A DNA stretch of 64,000 nucleotides, taken from assembly GCA_963678705.1 (NCBI GenBank), contig CAVMBN010000126.1, positions 62,001-126,000 of the forward strand, read 5' to 3'. Source of the DNA: Panorpa germanica. Lineage: Eukaryota; Arthropoda; Insecta; Mecoptera; Panorpidae. Under the pieces are notes generated by a model, which was not told the DNA's origin, did no database searches, and saw nothing but the letters and a program-made list of their open reading frames with translations. This document shows positions 33,894 through 45,412 of this stretch, one piece after another (the first letter of the stretch is position 1; each line of letters begins with the position of its first letter). The position numbers and the translations under genes are program-made.

Positions 33894-36017
33894 AAAACTG
33901 AACCTTTTGTTTTACAAAACAACAATAGCAACAATTTTAAATCTGCAAGCGATTCTCGGAACCCGTCCTCACTGCAGCACGATCAAACTGTAACTCCTTA
34001 GAAGTACATTATTTTTTAAAAATTATTCGATAAGATAAATGCTTGATAAAATTAATGGTTACTCATTTCAATGTAAACCTACTAATTTCATCAATTCATT
34101 TATGTTTTAAAGAAAGCCTAGCGGTTCGCTCCTAATAATCTGATCTCTAGCCCTTATACTTCCCGTTATTGTACTTTCAATTTAATCCCCCGAACCGCCG
34201 CCCACATTTCCAGCACCAAAGCACATATTTTTCAACACGGTGACTTCCCAGAGCCATTATAATCTATCGCTACTTCTTCTAACACTACCGTTACTTGGTG
34301 TCCTAAACCCCGGCGCCATCCTCTCCTCCAATCAGGCACTACCAATTCAATATTACAGCAATTCATTTACATAATTAAAGCTGCACTGTAATTTTATGTT
34401 CTAATTTTTGTATTTATATTTACGATATAATATTATTCTGCAACACGGTTACCTCCAAGAGCCATTATTAATCTATCGCCACTACTTCTAACACCACCGT
34501 TACTTAGTACTGAACCCCAGCGCCACCCTCTCCTACAATCAAGCACTACCAATTCGATATTACAGTTATTCATTTACATAATTAAAACTGCACTGTAATC
34601 TTACGTTCTAATTTTCGTATTTATATTTACGATATAATATTAGTCTCCATTAATCCTCGCTCCTAAAATAAAATTGTCAAATTTTAGACATTACAATCTA
34701 TTTTGCTCGTAGCAATTCTCTCTACCCTTATAACCTTTATCTACCTCTACTTTTATAAATGATCGAAATTTCAAAATTGAGCTCTTTGGCAAAGCTTTTC
34801 CCGCCCCCGCTTCCCCAATTTCACGCCGCTACTAAGGTAAAATTTATTTTTCGCAAATATGCACATGCGTAGTTTCTATTTTTTTAATTTATTATTTGGG
34901 GCTGTTAACTTTTTCCCCCCCATAACTTTTACTCCTGTTCGATTTCACAGCACAACAAACGCACCAAAAATCACTTCAATTCAACTATTAAATGTAATTT
35001 GACTATCTAACTTATAGAGAACTATTGTGCTTCTATTTAATATTCTACATGCAAAATATCATCGTTGTACCTCTATTATGTTCTTATACTCGGTTTATCA
35101 CCCCCCACTCTAGTGTTACACTTAAGAAAATGTTGTTTTTTTATATTTTCGTTACTAATATGTCAATTTATATCTGCATACTAAATTTTAGCTTAGAATT
35201 TATATTTTAGCATTAGTACCCCCACATACCTGCGCTACTAATCAAGTTTGTCAAATTTTAACACAGGGATCTATTTTATTTGTATCTTAGAACATATATT
35301 CTAAACTATAGCCTTTCATCTCTATATATTTCATATTTCTGGTTTTTGGCCCCCAGCCCCCGCCGCCTCTGGAAAGTTGCAGTTTTCTATAGTTTGTCTT
35401 TAATGACACTCTATATAGGGCCCACGTTCCAAATATCAAAGTTCTAGCTCTGTTGCAACATTGCCCCTAAAAAGTCACGCCGCTACTGAATTAAAATTTT
35501 GGTAATCCAATTATTGGCAAACATGCGCAATTAGTGTTTTAATACCCTAAGTTTTAATACTACTTTTTCAATATTTCTGGCTTTTACTGTCTCAACTCCC
35601 GCCGCCACTAGAAAATTGGGGCTGTTAATTTTTTTTCATTAATAACTTTCTACAGCGAGCCTACATATTAAATTTGAACGTCCTAACTCTATTCTAACAT
35701 TGCTCCCGGAAATTCGAGCCGCTACTGAACTCAAATTTTAAATTTCCAACTATTGGAAAATGTGGACAATTATAATCCTAATACACACACCTAATTTCAG
35801 TTTTCTATCTTTTCTAGTTCGTCAGATATTTGCAAAAGTATTGTTTCAAATTTTTCAGTTTTTCCAGAATAATTTTTTCCAGGGAAATTCAGGGAAAAAT
35901 TCAGGGACGTAGAAAGTCTTAGAAATTTGTCCTTTACATAATATCAAAATTTAAAAAACTTTGTAGGCGCCGTTTAGAAGATACCATAAAGATTTTGTTA
36001 CCGGATATATATATATA

Positions 36018-36811
36018 CTAGCTTTTACCCCCGTCGCAAGCGACGTTTGTTTTTTGTGAGTGGCTTGAATTTTAAGTCAAAATTTAATTTTTAAATTGAA
36101 ATAATAAATAAACTCGTCCTATATTGATTTAACATTTAATAACAATTAATTTTTCATACAAACTGACTAAGAAAATACATTTTCTATATCAAAATAAAAA
36201 ATATTTTGAATTTATGCGATATTTGAACAACTTTTTTTCAAAATTTGGGATTTTTTTTTGATTCCTAAATAAGTTACCAAGGTTAGCCTATATACAAAAT
36301 TTCAACTTTCTAGCACAATTTTTACTCTCGGCAAATACTGCCCCCGTGCCCCCCAATAAAATTTTAAAATTTTAAATTTTTTTTTTATAAACAATATACT
36401 TAATTATTCTAGAATCCAGAAAATGAATTTTCTCCAAAGTTCCCCACCGGGCCCCCGAATTTCTTTAACCCCCCCTTTTTCAATTTTTGAATTTCTAATT
36501 TTTGAGAAATGTCAGCATTGAATACCTTAATACACATGCAAAATTTCAACTTTCTATCTTATACGAATTAAAAGTAATACAGCAAAAAATGGATCACTTT
36601 TTTTCCAGTTTTTCCAAAATTACGGGTTTCCAGGAAATTCAGGGAAAAATCCGGGGACGCCAAAAGTCTTAGAATTTTTTTCTCTACGAAATAGGAAATT
36701 TTTAAAAACTTCCCTGGAGCCGTTTTCGAGATGCCATACAAAATTCGAACCAAACATATAAACACATAAACATATAAGAATATAAATATACACCTGGGAC
36801 ATTATAATATA
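36018..36811 (-). mobile_element. Non-autonomous Helitron, second array, unit 1
   Basis: CTAG at 36018-36021, hairpin CGTCGCAAGCGACG. Body collinear with 23013-23810. The right end shows TATATTATAATGTCCC (minus) next to CTCAAG of the following unit. The pair of 3' variants (CTAG unit, then CTCAAG unit) repeats the order at 23013/23811, so the two arrays may be duplicates. Confidence 0.7.
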
Positions 36812-37602
36812 CTTGAGTTTACCCCCGTCGCAATGCGACGTCTATTTGGCGTGTATCATTTAAATCCAATAAAATAATTCGTAATTAAATTTCATATTTA
36901 ACTGTTCTATTTTTAAATTGAAATAATAAATAAACTCGCGCACATATACACACATATAAATTGACTAAAAAAATATTATTTTTTTTTCAAAATAAAAAAT
37001 ATTTTCAATTTATGCGTTATTTGACCAACTTTTTTTCAAAATTTGGGATTTTTTTTTTCGATTCGTAAATAAGTTACCAAGGTTAGCCTACATACAAAAT
37101 TTCAATTTTCTAGCACAATTTTTACTCTCGGCAAATACTGCCCCCGTGCCCCCCAATAAAATTTTGAAATTTTGAATTTTTTTTTAATAATAATATACTT
37201 AATTATTCTAGAATCCAGAATATGAACTTTCTCCAAAGTTCTCTACCGGGCCCCCGAATTTCTTCAACCCCCCCTTTTTCAATTTTTGAATTTCTAATTT
37301 TTGAGAAATGTCAGCATTGAATACCTTAATACACATGCAAAATTTCAACTTTCTATCTTATACGAATTGAAAGTAATACAGCAAAAAAGGGATCACTTTT
37401 TTTCCAGTTTTTCCAAAATTACGGGTTTCCAGGAAATTCAGGGAAAAATCCGGGGACGCCAAAAGTCTTAGAATTTTTTTCTCTACGAAATAGGAAATTT
37501 TTAAAAACTTCCCTGGAGCCGTTTTCGAGATGCCATACAAAATTTGAACCAAACATATAAGAATATAAGAAAACAAATATACACCTGGGACATTATAATA
37601 TA
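36812..37602 (-). mobile_element. Non-autonomous Helitron, second array, unit 2
   Basis: 3' end variant CTCAAG with hairpin CGTCGCATTGCGACG; collinear with 23811-24600. The right end TATATTATAATGTCCC abuts CTAG of the large Helitron Y. Confidence 0.7.
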
Positions 37603-40186
37603 CTAGCGCTTCGCCCCGTCGCAAAGCGACGTGTATCTAATATTTGTGAATAAAAAAAGTTATTTGATAAATTGAAAATAATGCAAAATATTATTTTTAA
37701 GTAATTTTCGCAAGAATTTATCATTTTTTAAATTTATATTTTCTTATTTTGTTATAATTCCTTTATTTACTGTTATAAAGCACTGTATTGACCAGTCTTT
37801 ATTGCCTCCGCCCATAAGCCCCAATCGTCACCTCTTGGCTCCATGCTTTCTTACGTTTCCGAGCTTTTAATTTGATTCCTCTAAACTTCCGCCATGAAGC
37901 GCCTTCTACTTTTAGCACTCTGCATCGCTTCTTCCCTGAGCATCGTCGGTCCTTAAAATACATCCACAGCGCCCCCGCTGCGTAAAATTATCATTAACCA
38001 TAATGAAGCACAGTATTGATTAATGTCCACTGCCCCGCCCCTAAACACTAATCACCTCTTGGCTCCATGCTCTGTATCGTTCTTGCACTTTTAATTGTAT
38101 TCATCTGCATCTTTGCCACAATGCGCCCACTTGCAACACTACAGGCTACCTGAGCATCATCGCTCATTAGGGTACTTTCCTATCCCCCCCGTTTAGCGCA
38201 ATCATTAAATAATCCTCCGCTTCCACCCCCTGCGTACTAATCTCTTAACAATTAGTTTTCAAAATTAATACTATACTGGCAACCTGCATACTAAATTTTA
38301 TCCTTAGAAGTACATTATTTTTTAATAAATATTCGATAAGATAAATCTTTGATAAAATTTTCACTAATTTTAATGTAAACCTACTAATTACATCAATTCA
38401 TTTATGTTTTTAAGAAAGCTGAGCAGTTCCCTCCCAATAATCTCATCTCTAGGCCTTTTCCTTCCCGTTATTGCACTTCCCCATACCCCGCCACCCACAC
38501 TTTCAGCACCAAAACACATATTCTACAACACGGTTACCTCCCAGAGTTATTATAATCTATCGCCACTACTTCTAACACTACCGTTACTTAGTACTGAACC
38601 CCAGCGCCACACTCTCTTCCAATCAGGCACTATTAATTCGATATTATAGCAATTCATTTACATGAATAAAACTGTACTGTAATCTTACATTCTATATTTC
38701 GTATTTATATTTACGTTATAATATTAGTCACTCCATTAATCCCCGCTCCTGAAATAAAATTGTCAAATTTTAGGCATAGCAATCTATTTTGCTCGTAGCA
38801 ACTCTCTCTACCTTTATCTACCCCTACTTTTATAAATGATCGAAATTTCAAAATTGAGTTCTTTGGCAAAGCTTTTTCCTGCCCCCACTTCCCCAATTTC
38901 ACGCCGCTACTAAGGTTAAATTTATTTTCGCAAATATGCACATGCATAGTTTCTATTTTTTCACTTTATCTATTTTTTGATATTTGTGGCTGTTAACTAT
39001 TTCCCCCCTATACCTCTCACTCCTGTTCGATTTCACAGCACAACAAACGCACTAAAAATCAATTCAACTCTACTATTGAATGTTATTTGAATATGTGACT
39101 TATAGAGAACTATTGTGCTTCTATTTAATATTCTACATGCAAAATATCATCGTTGTACCTCTATATTGTTATTATACTCGGTTTAACACCCCCTGCTCTA
39201 ATGGTACACATAAGAAAATATAGTTTGTTTATATTTTCGTTATTAATGTGTCAATCTATATCTGCATACTTAATTTCAGCTTTGTATTTTTATTTTAGCA
39301 TTAGTACCCCCCACAAACCTCCGCTACTGAAGAAGTTTGTCAAATTTTAGCACAGGTATCTATTTTGTTTGTACCTAAGAGCATATATTCTAAACTATAG
39401 CCATTCATCTCTATATATGTCATATTTCTGTTTTTTGGCCCCCAGCGCCCGCCGCCTCTGGAAAGTTGCAGTTTTCTATAGTTTGTCTTTAATGACACTC
39501 TATATAGGGCCTACGTTCCAAATATCAACTTTTTACCTCTATTGCGACGTTGCCCCCAAAAAATCACGCCGCTACTGAATTAAAATTTTGTAATCCAATT
39601 ATTGGCAAACATGCGCAATTAGTGTCTCAATACATACCCTAAGTTTTAATACTACTTTTTCAATATTTCTGGCTTTTACTGTCTCAACTCCCGCCGCTAC
39701 TGGAAATTTGGGGCTGTTTATTTTTTTTCATTAATGACTGTCTAGAGCGAGCCTACATATTAAATTTGAACGTCCTAACTCTATTCTAACATTGCCCCCG
39801 GAAATTCGCGCCGCTACTGAACTCAAATTTTAAATGTCCAACTATTGGCAAATGTGCACAATTATGATCTCAATACACATACCAAATTTCAGTTTTCTAT
39901 CTTTTCTTGTTCGTCAGATATTTGCAAAAGTATTTTTTCGAATTTTCCAGTTTTTCCAGAATAATTTTTTCCAGGGAAATTCAGGGAAAAATTCAGGGAC
40001 GTAGAAAGTCTTAGAAATTCGTCCTTTACATAATATTAAAATTTAAAAATCTTTGTAGGCGCCGTTTAGAAGATACCATACAGATTTTGTTACCGGATAT
40101 ATATATATATATATATATAAATATCTATGAGTTCTTATGGGTTTTCCATGTTAAATTGGAACATTACGAACATTATAATAGTAAGA
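37603..40186 (-). mobile_element. Large non-autonomous Helitron Y, about 2.6 kb, uninterrupted
   Basis: 3' end: hairpin CGTCGCTTTGCGACG, GGGCGAAGCG, CTAG, then T. 5' end: TCTTACTATTATAATGTTCG preceded by A at 40187. It has the same architecture as the small units but a longer, different body shared with X (28902-36017). The region near 40040-40080 (GCCGTTTAGAAGATACCAT) is a distant version of the GCCGTTTTCGAGATGCCAT block of the small family, so the families are related. It contains the empty site of the LINE. No supported gene. Confidence 0.72.
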
Positions 40187-40192
40187 TGATAT

Positions 40193-40208
40193 ATATATAT
40201 ATAAATTA

Positions 40209-40254
<46 letters not shown>
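40193..40254. repeat. (AT)n tract
   Basis: Imperfect AT dinucleotide run between the 5' end of Helitron Y and the LTR at 40255. A comparable run at 45246-45303 borders the other side of the LTR-element block. Confidence 0.9.
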
Positions 40255-40258
<4 letters not shown>

Positions 40259-41132
40259 GGTAATTACCCTACATTAGTAGTTTTTGAATCTAATTCCATC
40301 CCGGTTCAGACTCCACTTTGCAGGTTAGAATATACAACCACCTGTTGAGATCCTAATTTGCAGCATAGAACTATTCAATCCCATATGAGCCTCCAATTTG
40401 TAGGTAATTTCTACAACTATCCGTTGAGACGATCAATTTGCAGTATAACATAACAATATAGCTTCTTTTATACGAGCAAACACGCGACTTGAATATTGAT
40501 AGTTCATTTAATATTTACACAAAATTATACAATTACATCTAAATAAAGCGAATTAATCGTAATTAACTTCACTAAGAAAAATACACTTGATTAAAATACA
40601 ATACTTAGATTATAGTGTCTCTTCACAGTGTTTTGCGTGTTAACACGTAATACGCAATTTCAATTGTTCATAGTTATTAACACAATGATTTTATAATGAT
40701 AATACAACCTAGTATTTAACATTACATTTGCTGCATAACTCTAACATATGTTACAACTAATAACAATGTTACACTTATTAAATTATATTAACACCCGTTA
40801 ATAATATTTAAACTAACAAAATAACAACATCGCACAACCTATGTACATCTTGTCGCCATTTTATATCTAACTCTAACTACGACTGTTGCTTGTACCAACA
40901 TGTGCCCGTAATGACTCGTCAGCATACACTATAGCGAGTGTCTGTGTTTGAGAGTTTCGGGGTTCACACACCTCATCAGATGTTATAGCAAGCATCTCGT
41001 GTCGAGAGAACATTATAATATTACCCTAATATTATTCAAGTTCTTAACCTAATTTACAGGTTACTTTATATTTCTATTTCTTAAAACTAATTATATTTAC
41101 ACTTAAAACTAATCTAAAAAAATAATCCCACA
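40255..41132 (-). repeat. Ty3-like element 3' LTR
   Basis: 878 bp, nearly identical to 43600-44477; plus strand starts TGTAGG and ends CCCACA, complementary termini. Differences are few, such as near 40304, 40462 and 40721. Confidence 0.9.
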
Positions 41133-41148
41133 TCTCGGCCTCTCCTGA

Positions 41149-42297
41149 CTAGTAACTGTCCTCAGTTGCTATAATCATCCTTGCCCATGATGTCATCTTG
41201 TCTGCTGATGTAGAAGTCCTGTCTGGCCTTTCACATTCTCCTGCTTTCTCCACGTCATAACGAGCATTTCCTTTAATTTTCGTTATTTTGTATGGTCCTT
41301 TGGCCTCTTCTGCTCCTGTTGCTTTAGTAGGTAACAACCAAACAAACTTTGTAAAAGCATTTACTTTAACGAGAATATGTTTACACTTTTTGCTTGTTGT
41401 TTCACATTTTCTACCGTAGCTAGTCCTGTATTCTTGCTGAATTTTTAGAATATTTCCTTTATCCTCTTCTCTCAGCTTCTTGCGTTTTTCTACAAACTCA
41501 TTTTGTATTTCTTCTGCTTGTATCGTCTTCTTCGGCTTCGGAAAATGCTTAACGGCTTTGTCCTTATCCTTCGAGGAACAAACAGTGTCTTGTTTGGTTT
41601 TCATTTTAACCCCAATCTTCAATTCATTTTCTGTTATACACTTCCTTGTATAATTCTTTGCTTGTTGCGTCTTCTTCGGCTTCGGAAAATGCTTAGCTGC
41701 GTTAACCTCATCCTTAGAGGGACGAACATTGCCTTGTTTCCTCATCTTCGGCTTCGGAAAATGCTTGACTGCTTTTACCTTATCCTTAGATAGACGAACA
41801 TTGCCTTGTTTCATTGCACAACCTAGGTCGTTCATTTCCTGGGCTGCCTGTATGATATCCTCTTCTAACCCTTCACCCAGCTGCTCTTCAACAACTAGTC
41901 GATCTGCAGGTGGTAGTCTAAGCGGTCTAGAAAATATAGGAGTATCATTTTTTAATGTAATTGTCTTTTCACTTTCAGAGTTGCGTAACTCTTTTCGTTT
42001 GTCATTGTCCACTGACTCAGGTGTTTTATTAACAACAATTTTATCGTTTATATGAGATAAGTCTAGAACACTTTCTTTATCACCATAGTCTATTTTCATT
42101 GTCATTAATTGTTTAACCTCACTTTCATTTACATCTTTATCGCTATAAAGTTTATGAAATTTAACACCTGTGTTGTCAATAATTACTCTGGCTTTAGTTA
42201 TAATGTCCAAACCTATCACTATGTTCATATGCATTGCATGAGATGGTAACACTTCAAAATAACCTACGTAATGTTCTGAATCAATTTGAATGTCCAA
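41149..42297 (-). pseudogene. Ty3-like fused remnant: protease end, RT start, scraps of RT and integrase
   Basis: 382 codons open in one frame. The start is the rest of the aspartic protease (GLDIITKARVIIDNTG). IFSRPLRLPPADR..VEEQL...DIIQ is the usual start of Ty3-type RT. The catalytic palm is absent. Three near repeats of the RT-thumb motif (KAVKHFPKPK) follow, then a linker, an integrase-like piece (HILVKVNAFTKFVWLLPTK) and the post-integrase GPYKITKIKGN.RYDVEK. It joins the preceding frame through a TGA at 42304-42306. It cannot reverse-transcribe itself. Confidence 0.8.
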
Positions 42298-42303
42298 TTT
42301 AAT

Positions 42304-43071
42304 TCAACCTAAAGAATTTACTCTTGAGTTTGACAAACCACGTATTGTTATTTCAGAGTCATTTAATTTAACACTCTTTAATATTTTAAAATAATCTTCG
42401 CGCACTGCTGATAAATCACTACCAGTATCTATTAAAGCATTTACATTACTCCTGTTATTAACACAAATTGATTTTATCATTTCTACTTTCATAACATTAT
42501 GCTCCGCTTTAACAGTTTTTATTTTAGTATTACAGTTTCGACTAACATGTCCATAATTACCACAATTAAAACATTTATAACCCTTGTCTTTATCAGGACA
42601 CACTTTAGATGAGTGTGATAACGAACCACAATTAAAACTTTTAATCTTCTCACCTGTTGTCTCAACTTTACTTTTGGTACCTGGCCTAGATCTCCTATCA
42701 TAGTCCTGGGTATCCATTTTCATTTTTTCATATTGTTCCAGCTCACGTCTAAGTTGTCCAATATTCTCAGCTCCATAAAGTATTACTTTGTTAGCTGCAC
42801 TGTCGCGAATGCCTGCTATGATATAATCCATAATAGCTGCTTCTTCGACGTCTGCTTGTCGAGCTATATCTAAAATATCATACACATATTGACGAATACT
42901 TTCACCTGTTTTCTTCACCCTTTGTTGAAGCATTTTGTAAACCTGTGCGCTATTTAAACTTGTATCAAATTCTTCAATCAAATACGATTTAAATGTATCC
43001 CAATTTATTATCCTGGTTTCGAAATTAACAAATTGTTTTGCTGTCTCAGTCAACAATCTCCTGGCATACAA
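42304..43071 (-). pseudogene. Ty3-like Gag C-terminal part, zinc knuckles and protease
   Basis: Retrotransposon Gag helices, including LLQQRVKKTGESIRQYV-like text (here MLQQRVKKTGESIRQYVYD), then two CCHC-type clusters (FNCGSLSHSSKVC and CFNCGNYGHVSRNC) and the retropepsin motif NALIDTGSDLSAV. It is in frame with the piece at 43132-43386 across one TAA and ends at TGA in the protease. The first cluster starts FNCG where Cys is expected one position earlier, so only the second is canonical. Confidence 0.85.
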
Positions 43072-43131
43072 ATATCTGTATTTTGTATCTATTTCTGCCT
43101 GGTCACAGAAATCATCAAATTGTTTAATCCA

Positions 43132-43386
43132 TTATCTAACATTTTTAAGCCCATCATATTTAGGTAAAGCCAATTCTAAATCTAAAAATGTATAATTAGT
43201 TTTATTGACTGTTTCATTGTTTACAGACCTATTATTCTGTTCACCGACTCGGATATTAAACGAGATCATTCTTGACAATAATTCAGCACGATTCCCACGC
43301 TGACTAAGTCCAACAAAATTAAGTTCCTGTCGTAACTCTGCCACTGACCAATTGTTTAATTCTTGTGTCATTGTTATAATTTTCAC
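43132..43386 (-). pseudogene. Ty3-like Gag N-terminal part (SAP-like)
   Basis: 84 codons from ATG; NNWSVAELRQELNFVGLSQRG followed by RAELLSRM resembles a SAP/LEM-type motif found at the start of some insect Ty3 Gag proteins. It ends at TAA (43132-43134), after which the same frame continues into Gag without a break. The stop is therefore a single nonsense change. Confidence 0.75.
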
Positions 43387-43578
43387 TACTGTACAATTAC
43401 TTTAATGAGCAAACTGTACACTAAGTTTTCCTCTTGATTCCGCTGGTCAACTGTTCTGGTTCTAAGGGTAAAAATAATCTTAACTGAATATTTTTGATTT
43501 CGCCCTTATCCCGTTGATCAATAAGTCTGGTTCTAAGGTTAAAAATAATCTTAACTGAATATTTTTTATTTCGCCCTT

Positions 43579-43596
43579 ATCCCGGTTGAGCCCCCA
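43579..43596 (-). promoter_or_regulatory. Ty3-like primer binding site
   Basis: On the minus strand TGGGGGCTCAACCGGGAT starts three bases after the 5' LTR end. It begins TGG as a tRNA 3'-CCA complement must. I do not assign the tRNA species. Confidence 0.65.
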
Positions 43597-43599
43597 ATT

Positions 43600-44477
43600 T
43601 GTAGGTAATTACCCTACATTAGTAGTTTTTGAATCTAATACCATCCTGGTTCAGACTCCACTTTGCAGGTTAGAATATACAACCACCTGTTGAGATCCTA
43701 ATTTGCAGCATGGAACTATTCAATCCCATATAAGCCTCCAATTTGTAGGTAATTTCTACAACTATCCGTTGAGACGATCAATTTCCAGTATAACATAACA
43801 ATATAGTTTCTTTTATACGAGCAAAATGGTGACTTGAATATTGATAGTTCATTTAATATTTACACAAAATTATACAATTACATCTAAATAAACCGAATTA
43901 ATCGTAATTAACTTTACTAAGAAAAATACACTTGATTAAAATACAATACTTAGATTATAGTGTCTCTTCACAGTGTTTTGCGTGTTAACACGTAATACGC
44001 AATTTCAATTGTTCATAGTTATTAACACAATGATTTTATAATGATAATACAACCTAGTATTTAACATTACATTTCCTGCATAACTCTAACATATGTTACA
44101 ACTAATAACAATGTTACACTTATTAAATTATATTAACACCCGTTAATAATATTTAAACTAACAAAATAACAACATCGCACAACCTATGTACATCTTGTCG
44201 CCATTTTATATCTAACTCTAACTACGACTGTTGCTTGTACCAACATGTGCCCGTAATGACTCGTCAGCATACACTATAGCGAGTGTCTGTGTTTGAGAGT
44301 TTCGGGGTTCACACACCTCATCAGATGTTATAGCAAGCATCTCGTGTCGAGAGAACATTATAATATTACCCTAATATTATTCAAGTTCTTAACCTAATTT
44401 ACAGGTTACTTTATATTTCTATTTCTTAAAACTAATTATATTTACACTTAAAACTAATCTAAAAAAATAATCCCACA
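43600..44477 (-). repeat. Ty3-like shared LTR
   Basis: 878 bp. It acts as 5' LTR of the element at 40255-44477 and, by position, as 3' LTR of the truncated copy at 44478-45227. Tandem elements sharing an LTR arise by LTR-LTR recombination. Confidence 0.9.
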
Positions 44478-44493
44478 TCTCGGCCTCTCCTGA

Positions 44494-45227
44494 CTAGTAA
44501 CTGTCCTCAGTTGCTATAATCATCCTTGCCCATGATGTTATCTTGTCTGCTGATGTAGAAGTCCTGTCTGGCCTTTCACATTCTCCTGCTTTCTCCACGT
44601 CATAACGATCATTTCCTTTAATTTTCGTTATTTTGTATGGTCCTTTGGCCTCTTCTGCTCCTGTTGCTTTAGTAGGTAACAACCAAACAAACTTTGTAAA
44701 AGCATTTACTTTAACGAGAATATGTTTACACTTTTTGCTTGTTGTTTCACATTTTCTACCGTAGCTAGTCCTGTATTCTTGCTGAATTTTTAGAATATTT
44801 CCTTTATCCTCTTCTCTCAGCTTCTTGCGTTTTTCTACAAACTCATTTTGTATTTCTTCTGCTTGTATCGTCTTCTTCGGCTTCGGAAAATGCTTAACGG
44901 CTTTGTCCTTATCCTTCGAGGAACGAACAGTGTCTTGTTTGGTTTTCATTTTAACCCCAATCTTCAATTCATTTTCTGTTATACACTTCCTTGTATAATT
45001 CTTTGCTTGTTGCGTCTTCTTCGGCTTCGGAAAATGCTTAGCTGCGTTAACCTCATCCTTAGAGGGACGAACATTGCCTTGTTTCCTCATCTTCGGCTTC
45101 GGAAAATGCTTGACTGCTTTTACCTTATCCTTAGATAGACGAACATTGCCTTGTTTCATTGCACAACCTAGGTCGTTCATTTCCTGGGCTGCCTGTATGA
45201 TATCCTCTTCTAACCCTTCACCCAGCT
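44494..45227 (-). pseudogene. Second copy of Ty3-like fused remnant, truncated
   Basis: Matches 41149-41880 with few changes (for example Arg for Cys in the TV.SSKDKDKA segment and Asp for Ala in the post-integrase motif). It includes the same three KHFPKPK repeats, so the internal deletion predates the copy. It breaks at CACCCAGCT (45227) into an AT-rich tract. Confidence 0.85.
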
Positions 45228-45241
45228 ATAAAAAATATTCC

Positions 45242-45245
<4 letters not shown>

Positions 45246-45303
<58 letters not shown>
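45246..45303. repeat. (AT)n tract
   Basis: Pure AT dinucleotide run of nearly 60 bp at the truncation of the Ty3-like copy. Confidence 0.95.
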
Positions 45304-45309
<6 letters not shown>

Positions 45310-45372
45310 TCTATGAGTTCTTATGAGTTTTCCATGTTAAATTGGAACATTACGAACATAATAATAGTAAGA
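45304..45372 (-). mobile_element. 5' terminal fragment of the large Helitron family
   Basis: Same as 40118-40186, ending (minus 5') TCTTACTATTATTATGTTCG with A before it. Only the first 70 bases of the element remain; the rest was replaced by AT repeats and the Ty3-like copies. Confidence 0.65.
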
Positions 45373-45412
45373 TAAACATACAAATATACACTTGGAACAT
45401 TATAATATAGGA
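45373..45412 (-). mobile_element. 5' terminal fragment of the small Helitron family
   Basis: 40 bp reading (minus) TCCTATATTATAATGTTCCA... to ...GTATGTTTA, identical in extent to 57827-57866. Preceded by A (A^TC). Another Helitron is inserted directly at its internal end in both places. Confidence 0.6.

Larger units (their letters stand above)
29665..33995 (-). mobile_element. Near full-length LINE (APE-type non-LTR retrotransposon), 4.33 kb
   Basis: Flanked by the 15-bp direct repeat CCTTAGAAGTACATT (29650-29664 and 33996-34010). The matching empty site is in Helitron copy Y at about 38302-38316, which proves the boundaries. It holds ORF1, an overlapping ORF2 with endonuclease, RT and a C-terminal zinc knuckle, and a short 3' tail (ATATAAATAAATA). 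The 5' leader is only about 100 bp. ORF2 has one frameshift and one nonsense codon. Two 3' fragments of the same family are at 1-824 and 3325-4496. The clade is not resolved by eye. Confidence 0.93.
28902..36017 (-). mobile_element. Large non-autonomous Helitron X, interrupted by a LINE
   Basis: The 3' end has hairpin CGTCGCTTTGCGACG, GGGCGAAGCGCTAT. Outside the LINE (29665-33995), 28902-29664 and 34011-36017 align with the uninterrupted copy Y (37603-40186). The 5' end has decayed into an (AT) run after TTACCGGATATA and abuts the CTAG of the next unit. There is no protein-coding capacity of its own; short open frames here are not conserved in copy Y. Confidence 0.65.
40255..44477 (-). mobile_element. 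Internally deleted Ty3-like LTR retrotransposon, 4.2 kb
   Basis: Two 878-bp LTRs (43600-44477 as 5', 40255-41132 as 3' on the minus strand), TGTGGGATT...CCTACA, enclose gag, protease, the very start of RT and scraps of RT and integrase, but no catalytic RT core. The primer site is next to the 5' LTR and the purine-rich GGAGAGGCCGAGA precedes the 3' LTR. The 5' LTR is also the 3' LTR of a second truncated copy (44478-45227). Target duplications cannot be seen because of the flanking AT runs and that truncation. Confidence 0.85.

Noticed and set aside
41503-41793. Plus-strand ORF of 96 codons repeated at 44848-45138
   Set aside because: Antisense of the Ty3-like fused ORF; it repeats because the element does.
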